Source: JACCYI01 sp963828075 (GTDB lineage Bacteria; Actinomycetota; Thermoleophilia; Solirubrobacterales; Solirubrobacteraceae). From it: a stretch of DNA of 64,000 nt. The notes under the pieces were generated by a model, which searched no databases, was not told the DNA's origin, and saw only the letters and a list, made by a program, of their open reading frames with translations. The stretch's first letter is position 1; each line of letters begins with the position of its first letter. The stretch spans positions 2,542,001-2,606,000 of the forward strand of contig CAWHDH010000021.1 in NCBI GenBank assembly GCA_963828075.1, read 5' to 3'. Made by a program: the position numbers and the translations under genes. Shown piece after piece: positions 16,240 to 23,737 of this stretch.

Positions 16240-17270
16240 CGCCGGCCGCGCTCCGCGCCCAGCTCGACGATGGGCATCTGGACGCGCTCGAGCACGCCGT
16301 CGAGGACGCGGTCGGCGTCGACGCCGGCGGCGAGGGCCTCGTAGGTGAGCACCATGCGGTGGCGCAGCACGTCGCGCGCCAAGTCGCGGACGTCGACCGG
16401 GAGCGCGTAGTCGCGGCCGCGCAGCAACGCGAGCGCGCGCGCCGAGTGCACCAGGTTGATCGAACCGCGCGGGCTGGCACCGAACTCGACCCAGCCCTGC
16501 GAGCCGGAGTCGCGGGTCGCCGTGGTCAAATTGACGGCGTACTCCATCACCCGCCGGTCGACGTAGACGTCGGCCGCCGCCCGCTGGTAGCTCGCAAGCC
16601 CCTTGGGCGAGAGCACCTCGCGCACGCGGGTCGCCTCCGGCGCCAGCGACCGCTCGACGACGGCGACCTCGTCGTGGGCGTCGGGGTAGTCGACGACCAG
16701 CTTGAACATGAAGCGGTCCACCTGGGCCTCGGGCAGCGGGTAGGTGCCCTCGGACTCGATCGGGTTCTGGGTCGCCATCACCAGGAACGGCCGCGGCACC
16801 GGGTGCGACTCGTGGCCGATGGTGACCTGGCCCTCCTGCATGACCTCGAGCAGCGCCGACTGCACCTTCGCGGGCGCGCGGTTGATCTCGTCGGCGAGCA
16901 GGAAGTTGCAGAAGACGGGGCCGAGCTCGGTGTCGAACCCGCCGAGACCATCCCCGCCCACCCGGTAGATCCGGGTGCCGACGAGGTCGGAGGGCACGAG
17001 GTCCGGCGTGAACTGCAGGCGCTTGAACGAGCCGCCGAGCACGTCGGCCACCGTCTTGATGGTGAGCGTCTTGGCCAGCCCGGGAACGCCCTCGAGCAGG
17101 ACGTGGCCGCCCGCGAGCAGGGCGACGAGGACGCGCTCGAGCATCGCCTCCTGCCCCACGATGACGCGCTTGACCTCGAACAGGGCGGTCTCCAGCGCAT
17201 CGTGCGCCTCGCGCGCCGCGGCGGCCCGGGTGTCGGCCACCGCGTGCAGGCGACCCTCCTCGATCGTCAT
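16236..17270 (-). CDS. MoxR family AAA+ ATPase
   Basis: 344 residues from ATG 17270, chosen because GGAGG lies nine bases upstream; an in-frame GTG at 17318 has no SD. Walker A GVPGLAKT (the usual MoxR variant), Walker B LLADEINRAPAKVQ, sensor 1 ATQNPIESEGTYPLPEAQ and the arginine-finger region VDRFMFK are all present. MoxR ATPases act as chaperones for assembly of protein complexes, in partnership with the VWA proteins encoded downstream. First gene of the coupled moxR-DUF58-VWA set, 60 bases after the glycerate-kinase-like gene on the same strand. Confidence 0.93.
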   Translation of the reverse strand: MTIEEGRLHAVADTRAAAAREAHDALETALFEVKRVIVGQEAMLERVLVALLAGGHVLLEGVPGLAKTLTIKTVADVLGGSFKRLQFTPDLVPSDLVGTRIYRVGGDGLGGFDTELGPVFCNFLLADEINRAPAKVQSALLEVMQEGQVTIGHESHPVPRPFLVMATQNPIESEGTYPLPEAQVDRFMFKLVVDYPDAHDEVAVVERSLAPEATRVREVLSPKGLASYQRAAADVYVDRRVMEYAVNLTTATRDSGSQGWVEFGASPRGSINLVHSARALALLRGRDYALPVDVRDLARDVLRHRMVLTYEALAAGVDADRVLDGVLERVQMPIVELGAERGRR

Positions 17271-17330
17271 CCGGGCGACCTCCGTCTCGTTGGCCTGAGT
17301 CTGCTTGCCCAACCCCACGGTAGCGGTGGC

Positions 17331-17981
17331 TCACGCGAGGCCGTCGCGCAGCTCCGAGCCGAGCTGCTCGCCGGCGGCTTCGAGCTCGGCCACGGTGCCC
17401 GCGACGAGCACGCGCTGGAGGTCGATGATCCGCTTGCCGAACGCGTCGAGCGCGTCCTCGCCGACGATCGCGTGCAGCGGCACGCCGGCCTGGCGCGTCC
17501 GCGTCCCGATCTCGCCGACGATCCGGCCCGCGAGCGTCTCGGGGTCGAGCCGCGCCTCGCCGGTGATCACCGCCCGCGCCGCGCGCATGCGGCGGTCGAA
17601 GTCGAGCTCGTCGAGGGTCGACGCGTTGTCCAGGACGGCCAGCGTCGCTCCGCGCAGATCGAGTCCCGGCGGGGCCTCGGCGCCGGGCGCGAGCAGCACG
17701 ACCTGCACCCCCGAGGCCACGGCGGCGGCGACGGAGCCACCGGCCTCGACCAGGGCGGTGCCGCCACCGTCGAGCAGCGCGAAGCCGTCCGCGGTCTCGC
17801 CGCCGAGCGCGGGCAGCAGGGCGTCGATGGTCGCGCCCACCGGGCACAGATCCGGCGGCATGAGGCCGGCGCGCTCGAGCCCGCGGCCGATCGCGGCGGC
17901 CACCACGGAGGCGCGGAGGTCCCCGCCGAAGGCGTCGGCCGCGACGAGAACCGGTCGTTCCGGCAGGAGGGGTCGCGTCAT
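17331..17981 (-). CDS. Shortened glycerate kinase-like protein
   Basis: 216 residues against about 370 for GlxK/GarK-type glycerate kinases. The N-terminus VLVAADAFGGDLRASVVAAAIGRGL corresponds to the family DSFKGS...VAEAIxxG block but lacks the Lys. The C-terminal half keeps the family segment ARAVITGEARLDPETLAGRIVGEI and the following AGVPLHAIVGED. The middle ~150 residues, holding much of the substrate site, are reduced. There is no frameshift, so this looks like a stable short form, perhaps a non-catalytic paralogue. ATG start with GAGG upstream. It lies 82 bases from a divergent surface-protein gene. Confidence 0.65.
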   Translation of the reverse strand: MTRPLLPERPVLVAADAFGGDLRASVVAAAIGRGLERAGLMPPDLCPVGATIDALLPALGGETADGFALLDGGGTALVEAGGSVAAAVASGVQVVLLAPGAEAPPGLDLRGATLAVLDNASTLDELDFDRRMRAARAVITGEARLDPETLAGRIVGEIGTRTRQAGVPLHAIVGEDALDAFGKRIIDLQRVLVAGTVAELEAAGEQLGSELRDGLA

Positions 17982-18063
17982 GGCGACCTCAAAAGATGCC
18001 ACCCGGCCGGTCCGGACCTGGTTGGGTTGGCTGAACAGCACTTCTAGGGGAAGGCGGTACACC

Positions 18064-19065
18064 ATGGTGAGACGGCTCCACAGACGGCTCTCGCCGTCGA
18101 TGGCAGTTGCGCTGCTGGCGTTGTTCGTGTCGCTCGGCGGCGTCGGCATCGCCGCGACGGGCGGCAACTTCATCCTGGGGCAGTCCAACACGGCGACGAC
18201 CCCGACCAACCTGTCGGCGCCGGTGACAGGCAAGGCACTGCAGGTCACGAACACCAGCACGGCCGCCGGGGCGACCGCGCTCGGCCTGACCGCGGCGGCC
18301 GGTCACCCGCCGCTGACGGTGAACTCGGCCGCGAAGGTGACGAACCTGAACGCCGACAAGCTCGACAGCCTGGATTCGACGAACTTCATCAGGCGGGCCA
18401 GCCTCCTGTCCGCTGAGGTCAACGTCGCGGGAGGCGTCGTGGACGTCCTGAACACCGGGCTGTCGAACGGCGTCCAGGGACGGACCGAGTCGGGCACCGC
18501 GAGCGGTGTCTACGGCGAGAACACGAGCGGTGGCGGCTTCGGCCTCGCCGGCCGGGCGGGGAGCACGGGCCATGCGATCTACGGCGACAACACCGGAAGC
18601 GGCTTCGCCGGGTACTTCGAGGACAAGGTCCACATCGGGGGCGCGCTCGACTGCAGTGGGTGCGTCGGCGCGTCCGATCTCGGCGAGAGCTACATCAAGG
18701 GCGCGGGCCGGGCGACGGGTCAGGCGCTCGCCGTCACGCCGGGCGCCAACACGTTCCTGGGGCCGCCGCTGAACGGGTTCCTGCGGCTGTCGTACTTCTG
18801 CCCCTCGCCGACCTCGAACACGGGGTTCCTGTGGGTGTACAACGACTCCGGGAGCGTCGCGAACGTCTTCCACGAGAGCGGCAGCGCGAACCCGACGTAC
18901 GTCTCGATGGCGGCCGGCGCGAACTTCTTCGTCCCCGCGTCGCCGGCCGGCGACTCCTACCACATCCAGGCGCAGGGAGCGCTCGGCGTGATGACGATCG
19001 AGGTGGCGACCGTGAACCGGTCGAGCGATTGCCACGCGCAGGCGCAAGCGCTGCTCGTGGGCTGA
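18064..19065 (+). CDS. Secreted surface protein with tail-fibre-like segment
   Basis: 333 residues. The leader HRRLSPSMAVALLALFVSLGGVGIAA is a type I recall from many exported proteins of Solirubrobacterales. Residues ~40-110 include AKVTNLNADKLDSLDSTNF, resembling the NLNADxLDGxxSxxF motif of phage tail-fibre and related beta-structured stalk proteins. Gly/Ser-rich beta segments follow (VYGENTSGGGFGLAG, AIYGDNTGSGFAGYFEDKVHIGG) and then a compact C-terminal domain with Cys at CSGC, FCPS and DCHA. It is probably a trimeric or beta-helical surface protein. No enzyme motif is seen. SD GGGGAAGG lies before the ATG. Confidence 0.65.
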   Translation: MVRRLHRRLSPSMAVALLALFVSLGGVGIAATGGNFILGQSNTATTPTNLSAPVTGKALQVTNTSTAAGATALGLTAAAGHPPLTVNSAAKVTNLNADKLDSLDSTNFIRRASLLSAEVNVAGGVVDVLNTGLSNGVQGRTESGTASGVYGENTSGGGFGLAGRAGSTGHAIYGDNTGSGFAGYFEDKVHIGGALDCSGCVGASDLGESYIKGAGRATGQALAVTPGANTFLGPPLNGFLRLSYFCPSPTSNTGFLWVYNDSGSVANVFHESGSANPTYVSMAAGANFFVPASPAGDSYHIQAQGALGVMTIEVATVNRSSDCHAQAQALLVG

Positions 19066-19068
19066 GCG

Positions 19069-19941
19069 TCAGGCGACCGCCCGCAGCGCGTCGAGCATCC
19101 GGCGCGCCGCGGGCGTCGCTCCCCTGTCGGGGAGGAGCGCCGATACGACCCGTCGCGGCGCCGCGCCCGCCAGCGGCACGACGGCGATCCCGTGCAGGGT
19201 CCCGGCCAGCAGGCGCGGGATGATGGTGACGGCGAGCCCCGCGGCGACGAGTGCGCGGATCGCGAGCGGATCGCGCGTGACGAACTCGATCCGCGGCGTG
19301 AAGCCCGCGGCGACGCACGCGCGGTGGATGAGGTGGGAGGTCGACGGCGCCACCCAGGCGTCGTCGCGCAGGCGAGCGAGTCCGACGGCGCGGTTCTCGG
19401 CGACCCGGTGTGCCGGGGTCACGGCGGCGTCGAACGGCTCCTCGAGCAGCGCGTGGCGCTGGACGCCGGCGTGCTCGGCCGGATCGGCGGCCGCGTCGTG
19501 GAACACCACGGCCAGGTGCAGGCGGCCGGCGGCGACCCCGGCGGCGAGCGACGCGCTGTCGCCCTCCTCCACGGTGACCCGCAGCGGCTCCTCCTCGCGT
19601 GCGCGGGCGATCGCGGCGGGCACGATGGTGGCCAGCGCGCTCGGGAACGCGCCGAGACGGACCGCGGTGCTCTCCGCCGCCAGCAGCTCGTCGACCTGGG
19701 CCGAGGCGGCGTCGAGCCGCGCCGCCAGCGCCCCCGCGTGCTCGAGCAGCAGGGCGCCGGCGCCGGTCAGCGACAGCCCGCCGGGCCCGCGGTCCAGCAG
19801 CCGGGTCCCGAGCTGTCGCTCGAGCGCCGCCACCTGCTGGGAGACGGCGGGCTGGCTGAGCGACAGCGATTCGGCGGCGCGCGAGAACGAGCCCAGGCGC
19901 GCGACCTCGCCGAAGGTGAGCAGGCGACGGGGATCAAGCAT
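19069..19941 (-). CDS. LysR-family transcriptional regulator
   Basis: 290 residues. Winged HTH at the N-terminus (TFGEVARLGSFSRAAESLSLSQPAVSQQVAALERQLG) and a periplasmic-binding-like effector domain from about residue 90 to the end. It is divergent from a 44-codon gene across 69 bases that contain a T/A-rich dyad. The effector is unknown. It converges on the surface-protein gene with only 3 bases between stops. Confidence 0.92.
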   Translation of the reverse strand: MLDPRRLLTFGEVARLGSFSRAAESLSLSQPAVSQQVAALERQLGTRLLDRGPGGLSLTGAGALLLEHAGALAARLDAASAQVDELLAAESTAVRLGAFPSALATIVPAAIARAREEEPLRVTVEEGDSASLAAGVAAGRLHLAVVFHDAAADPAEHAGVQRHALLEEPFDAAVTPAHRVAENRAVGLARLRDDAWVAPSTSHLIHRACVAAGFTPRIEFVTRDPLAIRALVAAGLAVTIIPRLLAGTLHGIAVVPLAGAAPRRVVSALLPDRGATPAARRMLDALRAVA

Positions 19942-19970
19942 TCGCGCAGCTTATGGCATGCAAGAAGCGA

Positions 19971-19982
19971 TCATTTGAATGA
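19971..19982. promoter_or_regulatory. Candidate LysR operator dyad
   Basis: TCATTTGAATGA, with arms TCATT and AATGA around TG, lies in the 69-base gap between the LysR gene and the divergent 44-codon gene. It is one of the few A/T-rich stretches nearby. LysR proteins usually bind T-N11-A dyads next to their own gene. This one is a base short of the ideal spacing, so the call is tentative. Confidence 0.35.
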
Positions 19983-20010
19983 ATCGCCCTGGGGGCGCAC
20001 ACTGGTCCCC

Positions 20011-20145
20011 ATGAACGATCTCATGTACATCGCCGGTCAGAACGCCGAGAACCTCCTGCGCTCGAGCCTGCACGGCTCCGGCCCGGACGGTGACCCGCGG
20101 CCCCCGCGCCCGCCCCGCTTCGCCCGCTTCCGCCGCCGCGCGTAG
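20011..20145 (+). CDS. Small basic Pro/Arg-rich protein, divergent from LysR
   Basis: 44 codons: an N-terminal amphipathic helix (MNDLMYIAGQNAENLLRSSL) then a Pro/Arg-rich tail (DPRPPRPPRFARFRRRA). No known family was recognised. It starts at ATG 20011 with GGGGG-like bases upstream, and it faces the LysR gene as a typical regulated target would. The stop is followed 8 bases later by the convergent ligase stop. It may instead be a leader peptide or spurious; the position next to the LysR dyad is the main support. Confidence 0.45.
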   Translation: MNDLMYIAGQNAENLLRSSLHGSGPDGDPRPPRPPRFARFRRRA

Positions 20146-20153
20146 GCGGCGGG

Positions 20154-21098
20154 CTACGAGTCGAGCTGCTCGAGCGTGCACTCCTCCGGGCGCTTGTCGT
20201 CACGCCAGCGGACCAGCTTCGTGCCGTGGCGGATGCGCCCGTTGGAGGTGTGGTCGAACGTGACCTCCACGACGAGCTCGGGCCGGAGCACGGCGCCCTC
20301 GAGCTCGCGGAGGTTGTTCCAGCGGCTCGGCTCGCCGGCGAAGCGCTCGCCCGTCTCGTACGGGCGGAGCTTGTCGACCAGTTCGCGCTTCTGCTTGGCG
20401 TTGAAGCCCGACGTGTGGCCGACCACGCGCAGCTGCCCGTCGTCGCCATAGAGCGAGAGGATCAGCGAGCCGACGGTCCCGGGCTCCTTCCCCTCACGCC
20501 ACGCGTGCACCACGGCGTCCATCGTCCGAACCCGCTTGATCTTCGTCATGCCCAGGCGCTCGCCGGGCCGGTACGGAGCGTCCAGGCGCTTGGCGATCAC
20601 GCCCTCGGCGCCGTGCAGCCACGGCTCGGCCTCGGCCGGGTCGCGCGTCGACGGCGTCAGGTCGACCGGCGCGTCGACGAGCGCCTCGAGCGCGGCGCGG
20701 CGCTCGTGCTGGGGCAGCTCGAGCAGCACCTCGTCGTCGCGCGCGAGCAGGTCGAACGCGACGAAGCGGGTCGGCGTCTCCTCGGCGAGCATGGCGATCC
20801 GCGACGCCGCGGGATGGATGCGCTGGCCGAGCGCGTCGAAGTCCTGGCGGCCCTGCTCGTCGAACAGCACGATCTCCCCGTCCAGGACGTAGCGCCCGTC
20901 GGGGAAGGCGAGCTCCGGGAAGTAGCGGGTCAGCGGCCGGCCGTTGCGCGACTGCAGGTGCACGCGATCGCCGTCGACGAACGCGATGCAGCGGAAGCCG
21001 TCCCATTTGGGCTCGTATGCCCAGCCGTCGCCGGTCGGGAGCTTCTTGGCGGGCTTCGCGAGCTGGGGAAGGAGGGGGACCTCGAGCGGGAGCGCCAT
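20154..21098 (-). CDS. ligC: ATP-dependent DNA ligase, LigC type
   Basis: 314 residues. Nucleotidyltransferase motifs: I EPKWDGFR (Lys is the adenylated residue), Ia SRNGRPLTRYFPEL, III VLDGEIVLF, IV GAEGVIAKR, V GMTKIKRVRTMD. An OB-fold follows (VGSLILSLYGDDGQLRVVGHTSGF). This matches actinobacterial LigC, a small ligase that acts with a LigC-associated polymerase in short-gap base-excision repair. No PolDom or Ku gene is adjacent. The gene is divergent from a solitary DNA methyltransferase with 26 bases between starts. Confidence 0.92.
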   Translation of the reverse strand: MALPLEVPLLPQLAKPAKKLPTGDGWAYEPKWDGFRCIAFVDGDRVHLQSRNGRPLTRYFPELAFPDGRYVLDGEIVLFDEQGRQDFDALGQRIHPAASRIAMLAEETPTRFVAFDLLARDDEVLLELPQHERRAALEALVDAPVDLTPSTRDPAEAEPWLHGAEGVIAKRLDAPYRPGERLGMTKIKRVRTMDAVVHAWREGKEPGTVGSLILSLYGDDGQLRVVGHTSGFNAKQKRELVDKLRPYETGERFAGEPSRWNNLRELEGAVLRPELVVEVTFDHTSNGRIRHGTKLVRWRDDKRPEECTLEQLDS

Positions 21099-21124
21099 CG
21101 GCTCCGGAGCATAGGCTCACCGCC

Positions 21125-21973
21125 ATGGACTGGCTGGACAGCATCCTCGAGGGCGACGTCCGCGAGGTCGCACCGCGGCTCCCGGCGGGGATCGCCGACT
21201 GCTGCGTGACGAGCCCGCCGTACTTCGGGCACCGCAGCTACGGGGACGATCGCCGCGAGCTCGGCCGCGAGGCGACGGTCGCGGCGTACGTCGCCGGCGT
21301 GGTCGAGTGCCTGGCGGCGGTGCGGCGGCTGCTCAAGCCCGAGGCGACGCTGTGGCTCAACCTCGGCGACACCTACCGGGACGGGCACCTGCTGGGCGTC
21401 CCGTGGCGCGTCGCGCTCGCGCTCGTCGACGACGGCTGGCACCTGCGGTCCGACATCGTCTGGCAGAAGCCCAACGCGATGCCCCACCCGGTCGCCACGC
21501 GCCCGACGCACGACCACGAGTACGTCTTCCTGTTCTCGGCCGGCGAGCGCTACCGCTACGACGCCGACGCGATCCGCGAGCCGCACGTCACGTTCTCCGA
21601 GCACAGCCGGATGCGCGGCGGCCGTGCCCATCTCGGCAAGCGCGGCGGGACGCCCGAGCGCGGCAAGAACGGCGGCGACGGCAACCTGCACGACGGCCGC
21701 TGGGACCAGGCCTTCCACCCCAAGGGACGCAACAAGCGGACGGTCTGGTCGGTGCCGCTCGGCAAGTTCCGCGAGGCGCACTTCGCGGTCTTCCCCGAGC
21801 GCCTGATCGAGCCGTGCATCCTGGCCGGCGCGCCGCCGGGTGGCGTGGTGCTCGACCCGTTCATGGGCGCGGGCACCACCGCGGTCGTGGCCCGGCGCCT
21901 CGGGCGCCGCTTCACCGGGTGCGAGCTCGTGCCCGAGTACGTCGTCCTCGGAGCCGCGCGTGCCGGTGCCTAG
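21125..21973 (+). CDS. Solitary beta-class DNA methyltransferase
   Basis: 282 residues. Motif IV CCVTSPPYFGHRSYG near the N-terminus and motif I VVLDPFMGAGTTAVVARRLG near the C-terminus give the IV-to-I order of beta-class amino-methyltransferases; the SPPY form of motif IV is most common in N4-cytosine enzymes but also occurs in N6-adenine ones. The variable target-recognition region lies at about residues 140-215 and is rich in His/Gly/Arg. No restriction endonuclease or specificity subunit lies nearby, so it is an orphan enzyme, possibly regulatory or protective. Its 3' end overlaps the pentapeptide gene by 14 bases. Confidence 0.87.
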   Translation: MDWLDSILEGDVREVAPRLPAGIADCCVTSPPYFGHRSYGDDRRELGREATVAAYVAGVVECLAAVRRLLKPEATLWLNLGDTYRDGHLLGVPWRVALALVDDGWHLRSDIVWQKPNAMPHPVATRPTHDHEYVFLFSAGERYRYDADAIREPHVTFSEHSRMRGGRAHLGKRGGTPERGKNGGDGNLHDGRWDQAFHPKGRNKRTVWSVPLGKFREAHFAVFPERLIEPCILAGAPPGGVVLDPFMGAGTTAVVARRLGRRFTGCELVPEYVVLGAARAGA

Positions 21974-22622
21974 CCGGATCCCGCAGATCTCCGTCGAGGA
22001 TCTCGAGGCCGCCGCGCCGGACGGGCTCACGGACGAGGCGTACCACCGCGGCGAGCGCTGGGCGGATCTCGACCTGGCCGTCGCCGAGGCGGCGCGGGTG
22101 GAGCTGCGCGAGGTCCTGCTCGAGCGCGTCGCGCTCGACGACGCCCGCCTGCGGCGCCCCGAGATCACCGACGTTCGCTTCGTCGAGTGCTCGCTCGCCA
22201 ACGCCCAGCTGCTCGGCGCCGAGCTCGCGCGGGTGGAGCTGACCGGCTGCCGGCTGACCGGCTTCGAGCTGGCCGACGCGACGGGCGGCGACCTCGGCCT
22301 GCGCGACTGCCGCATCGACCTCGCCAGCCTGCGCTACGCCCGGCTGCAGCGCGTCACGTTCGAGCGCTGCTCGCTCGCCCAGGCCGACCTCTCCGGCGCC
22401 GAGCTGCGCGGCGCCCGGTTCAGCGGCTGCGACCTGACCGGCGCCGAGCTCTCCCGCGCGCAGCTGGAGGGCGCGACGTTCGAGGGCTGCCGGCTGGTCG
22501 ACCTAAAGGGCGCGGACGCCCTCCGCGGCACACGCATGCGGTGGGGCGACGTGATCGAGGTCGCCGGCGCGCTCGCCGCCGCGCTCGGGATCGAGCTGCT
22601 GGACGACGAGGACGGCGCCTGA
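21960..22622 (+). CDS. Pentapeptide-repeat protein
   Basis: 220 residues from GTG 21960 (or GTG 21966), overlapping the methyltransferase stop. From about residue 40 to 185 it is made of A(D/N)LxG-like pentapeptides: SLANAQLLGAELARVELTGC, LAQADLSGAELRGARFSGCD, LTGAELSRAQLEGATFEGC. These form a right-handed quadrilateral beta-helix; some such proteins mimic DNA and protect gyrase, most have unknown roles. Coupling to the methyltransferase suggests a shared transcript. The last 120 bases overlap the convergent EamA gene. Confidence 0.85.
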   Translation: MPVPSRIPQISVEDLEAAAPDGLTDEAYHRGERWADLDLAVAEAARVELREVLLERVALDDARLRRPEITDVRFVECSLANAQLLGAELARVELTGCRLTGFELADATGGDLGLRDCRIDLASLRYARLQRVTFERCSLAQADLSGAELRGARFSGCDLTGAELSRAQLEGATFEGCRLVDLKGADALRGTRMRWGDVIEVAGALAAALGIELLDDEDGA

Positions 22623-23453
22623 GAGCACGAGGGCGCCGCCGGCCACCTGCAGCCAGCCGAGCGTCTCGCCGAACACCAGCAGCGCGAGCACGACCGTGAC
22701 CGGGGGCTCGACCGTGGAGAGGATCGACGCCCGCGAGGGGCCGACGCGATCCAGGCCGCCGAAGAACGTGACGATCGGCAGCACCGTGGAAATCATCACG
22801 ATCGCGGCCACCGCGGCCCAGCCGTCCGCCCCGAAGCCGAGGTCCAGGCCGCCGGCGATCGCGGCCGCGAGCGTGAACGTGATGGTCGCGCCCGTGCAGA
22901 CGGCGGCGGCGAACGCCAGCGGGTTCACGCGGCGCACGATGTGGTCGGAGCCGAGGATGTAGATCGAGTAGGCCAGCCCCGAGCCCACCGCGAGCGCCGC
23001 GCCGACCGGGTCGACGTCACCGCCGCCCGCACCGAGCACGAGGACCAGACCGAGCGACGCGATCGCCAGCGCGATCCAGCGCCGGCGGTCAGCCTTGTCG
23101 CGGCCGAGCAAGAGGCCGCCGATCGTCACGAACGCGGGGTAGGTGTAGAGCAGCAGCGAGGTCAGGCCCGCGTCGATCCGCTCGAGGGCGACGAAGAAGA
23201 GACCCGCCTGCAGCGAGTAGCCGGCGAGCCCGAGGACGGCGCCGATCGCCAGCATCCGGCCGATGGCGCGGAGCGGGACACGGCGCAGGGCGACGATCGC
23301 CCAGAGGAGCGCCGCCGCGAGGGCGAAGCGCAGGGCGAGCAGCGTGACGACGTCGAGGCCCGCGTCGTAGGCGAGCTTGGCGAAGATGGCCATCGCTCCG
23401 AAGCCACACGCGGACGCGAGGCAGAGGAGGACGCCGTGGCGCTCGCGGGTCAT
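22503..23453 (-). CDS. EamA/DMT-family transporter
   Basis: 316 residues with ten predicted membrane segments arranged as two EamA repeats (first from GVLLCLASACGFGAMAIFAKL, second from GAALAVGSGLAYSIYILGSD). The family exports amino acids, nucleotides or other metabolites; substrate unknown. The C-terminal ~40 residues (after VVQQLDPERG) are hydrophilic and encoded opposite the end of the pentapeptide gene, an extension of unclear worth. A 41-codon membrane-protein gene and a LysR gene lie upstream and may form its regulated unit. Confidence 0.88.
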   Translation of the reverse strand: MTRERHGVLLCLASACGFGAMAIFAKLAYDAGLDVVTLLALRFALAAALLWAIVALRRVPLRAIGRMLAIGAVLGLAGYSLQAGLFFVALERIDAGLTSLLLYTYPAFVTIGGLLLGRDKADRRRWIALAIASLGLVLVLGAGGGDVDPVGAALAVGSGLAYSIYILGSDHIVRRVNPLAFAAAVCTGATITFTLAAAIAGGLDLGFGADGWAAVAAIVMISTVLPIVTFFGGLDRVGPSRASILSTVEPPVTVVLALLVFGETLGWLQVAGGALVLSGAVLVVQQLDPERGGERAGDLDHVAPPHACAAEGVRAL

Positions 23454-23546
23454 CTGAAGAAAGGGGTGGATCGGTGCGACCCGACGGCCGGCCGACGGCC
23501 GACCGTAGAGTCGCTGGGGAGGATCCTGCTGGTGTGGGAGGGTCTA

Positions 23547-23672
23547 CTAGGAGAGGTTGCTGCGCTCGTCGAACTCGTAGCGCGACTCCGCGCCGTACTT
23601 GTTCGAGAAGAGCCCGAATGCAACTGCTCCGAGGACCATGGCGATTGCGGTCATGACAGCAGTATCGGACAT
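23547..23672 (-). CDS. 41-residue single-pass membrane protein (small gene)
   Basis: On the minus strand, ATG 23672 to TAG 23547 encodes a 41-residue peptide: a short N-terminus, one hydrophobic helix (TAVMTAIAMVLGAVAFGLF), then a charged tail (SNKYGAESRYEFDERSNLS). A single-pass inner-membrane protein with an acidic tail is the natural reading. It is divergent from the LysR gene at 23738, and a perfect palindrome with T-N11-A form sits between them, as expected for a LysR target. The EamA transporter gene follows 93 bases downstream on the same strand. The SD is weak. No family was recognised. Confidence 0.55.
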   Translation of the reverse strand: MSDTAVMTAIAMVLGAVAFGLFSNKYGAESRYEFDERSNLS

Positions 23673-23700
23673 CGTGCGCCATCGCTGTAGACTTGCCTGA

Positions 23701-23715
23701 CTACTGAGTCAGTAG
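23701..23715. promoter_or_regulatory. LysR-type operator (T-N11-A palindrome)
   Basis: CTACTGA-G-TCAGTAG is a perfect 15-base odd palindrome. Bases 23702-23714 fit the canonical LysR box T-N11-A exactly. It lies 23 bases before the LysR ATG and 29 bases from the start of the divergent 41-codon gene. AT-rich hexamers follow directly (TATACC/TATAT), probably the -10 elements of one or both promoters. Confidence 0.7.
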
Positions 23716-23737
23716 GTTATACCTATATGTCACAACC

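Noticed and set aside
17271..17318. GTG 17318 as the moxR start
   Set aside because: No SD there, whereas ATG 17270 has GGAGG at the right distance.
20154..22622. Restriction-modification or defence island
   Set aside because: Only an orphan methyltransferase is present; no endonuclease, specificity subunit or other defence gene is adjacent.
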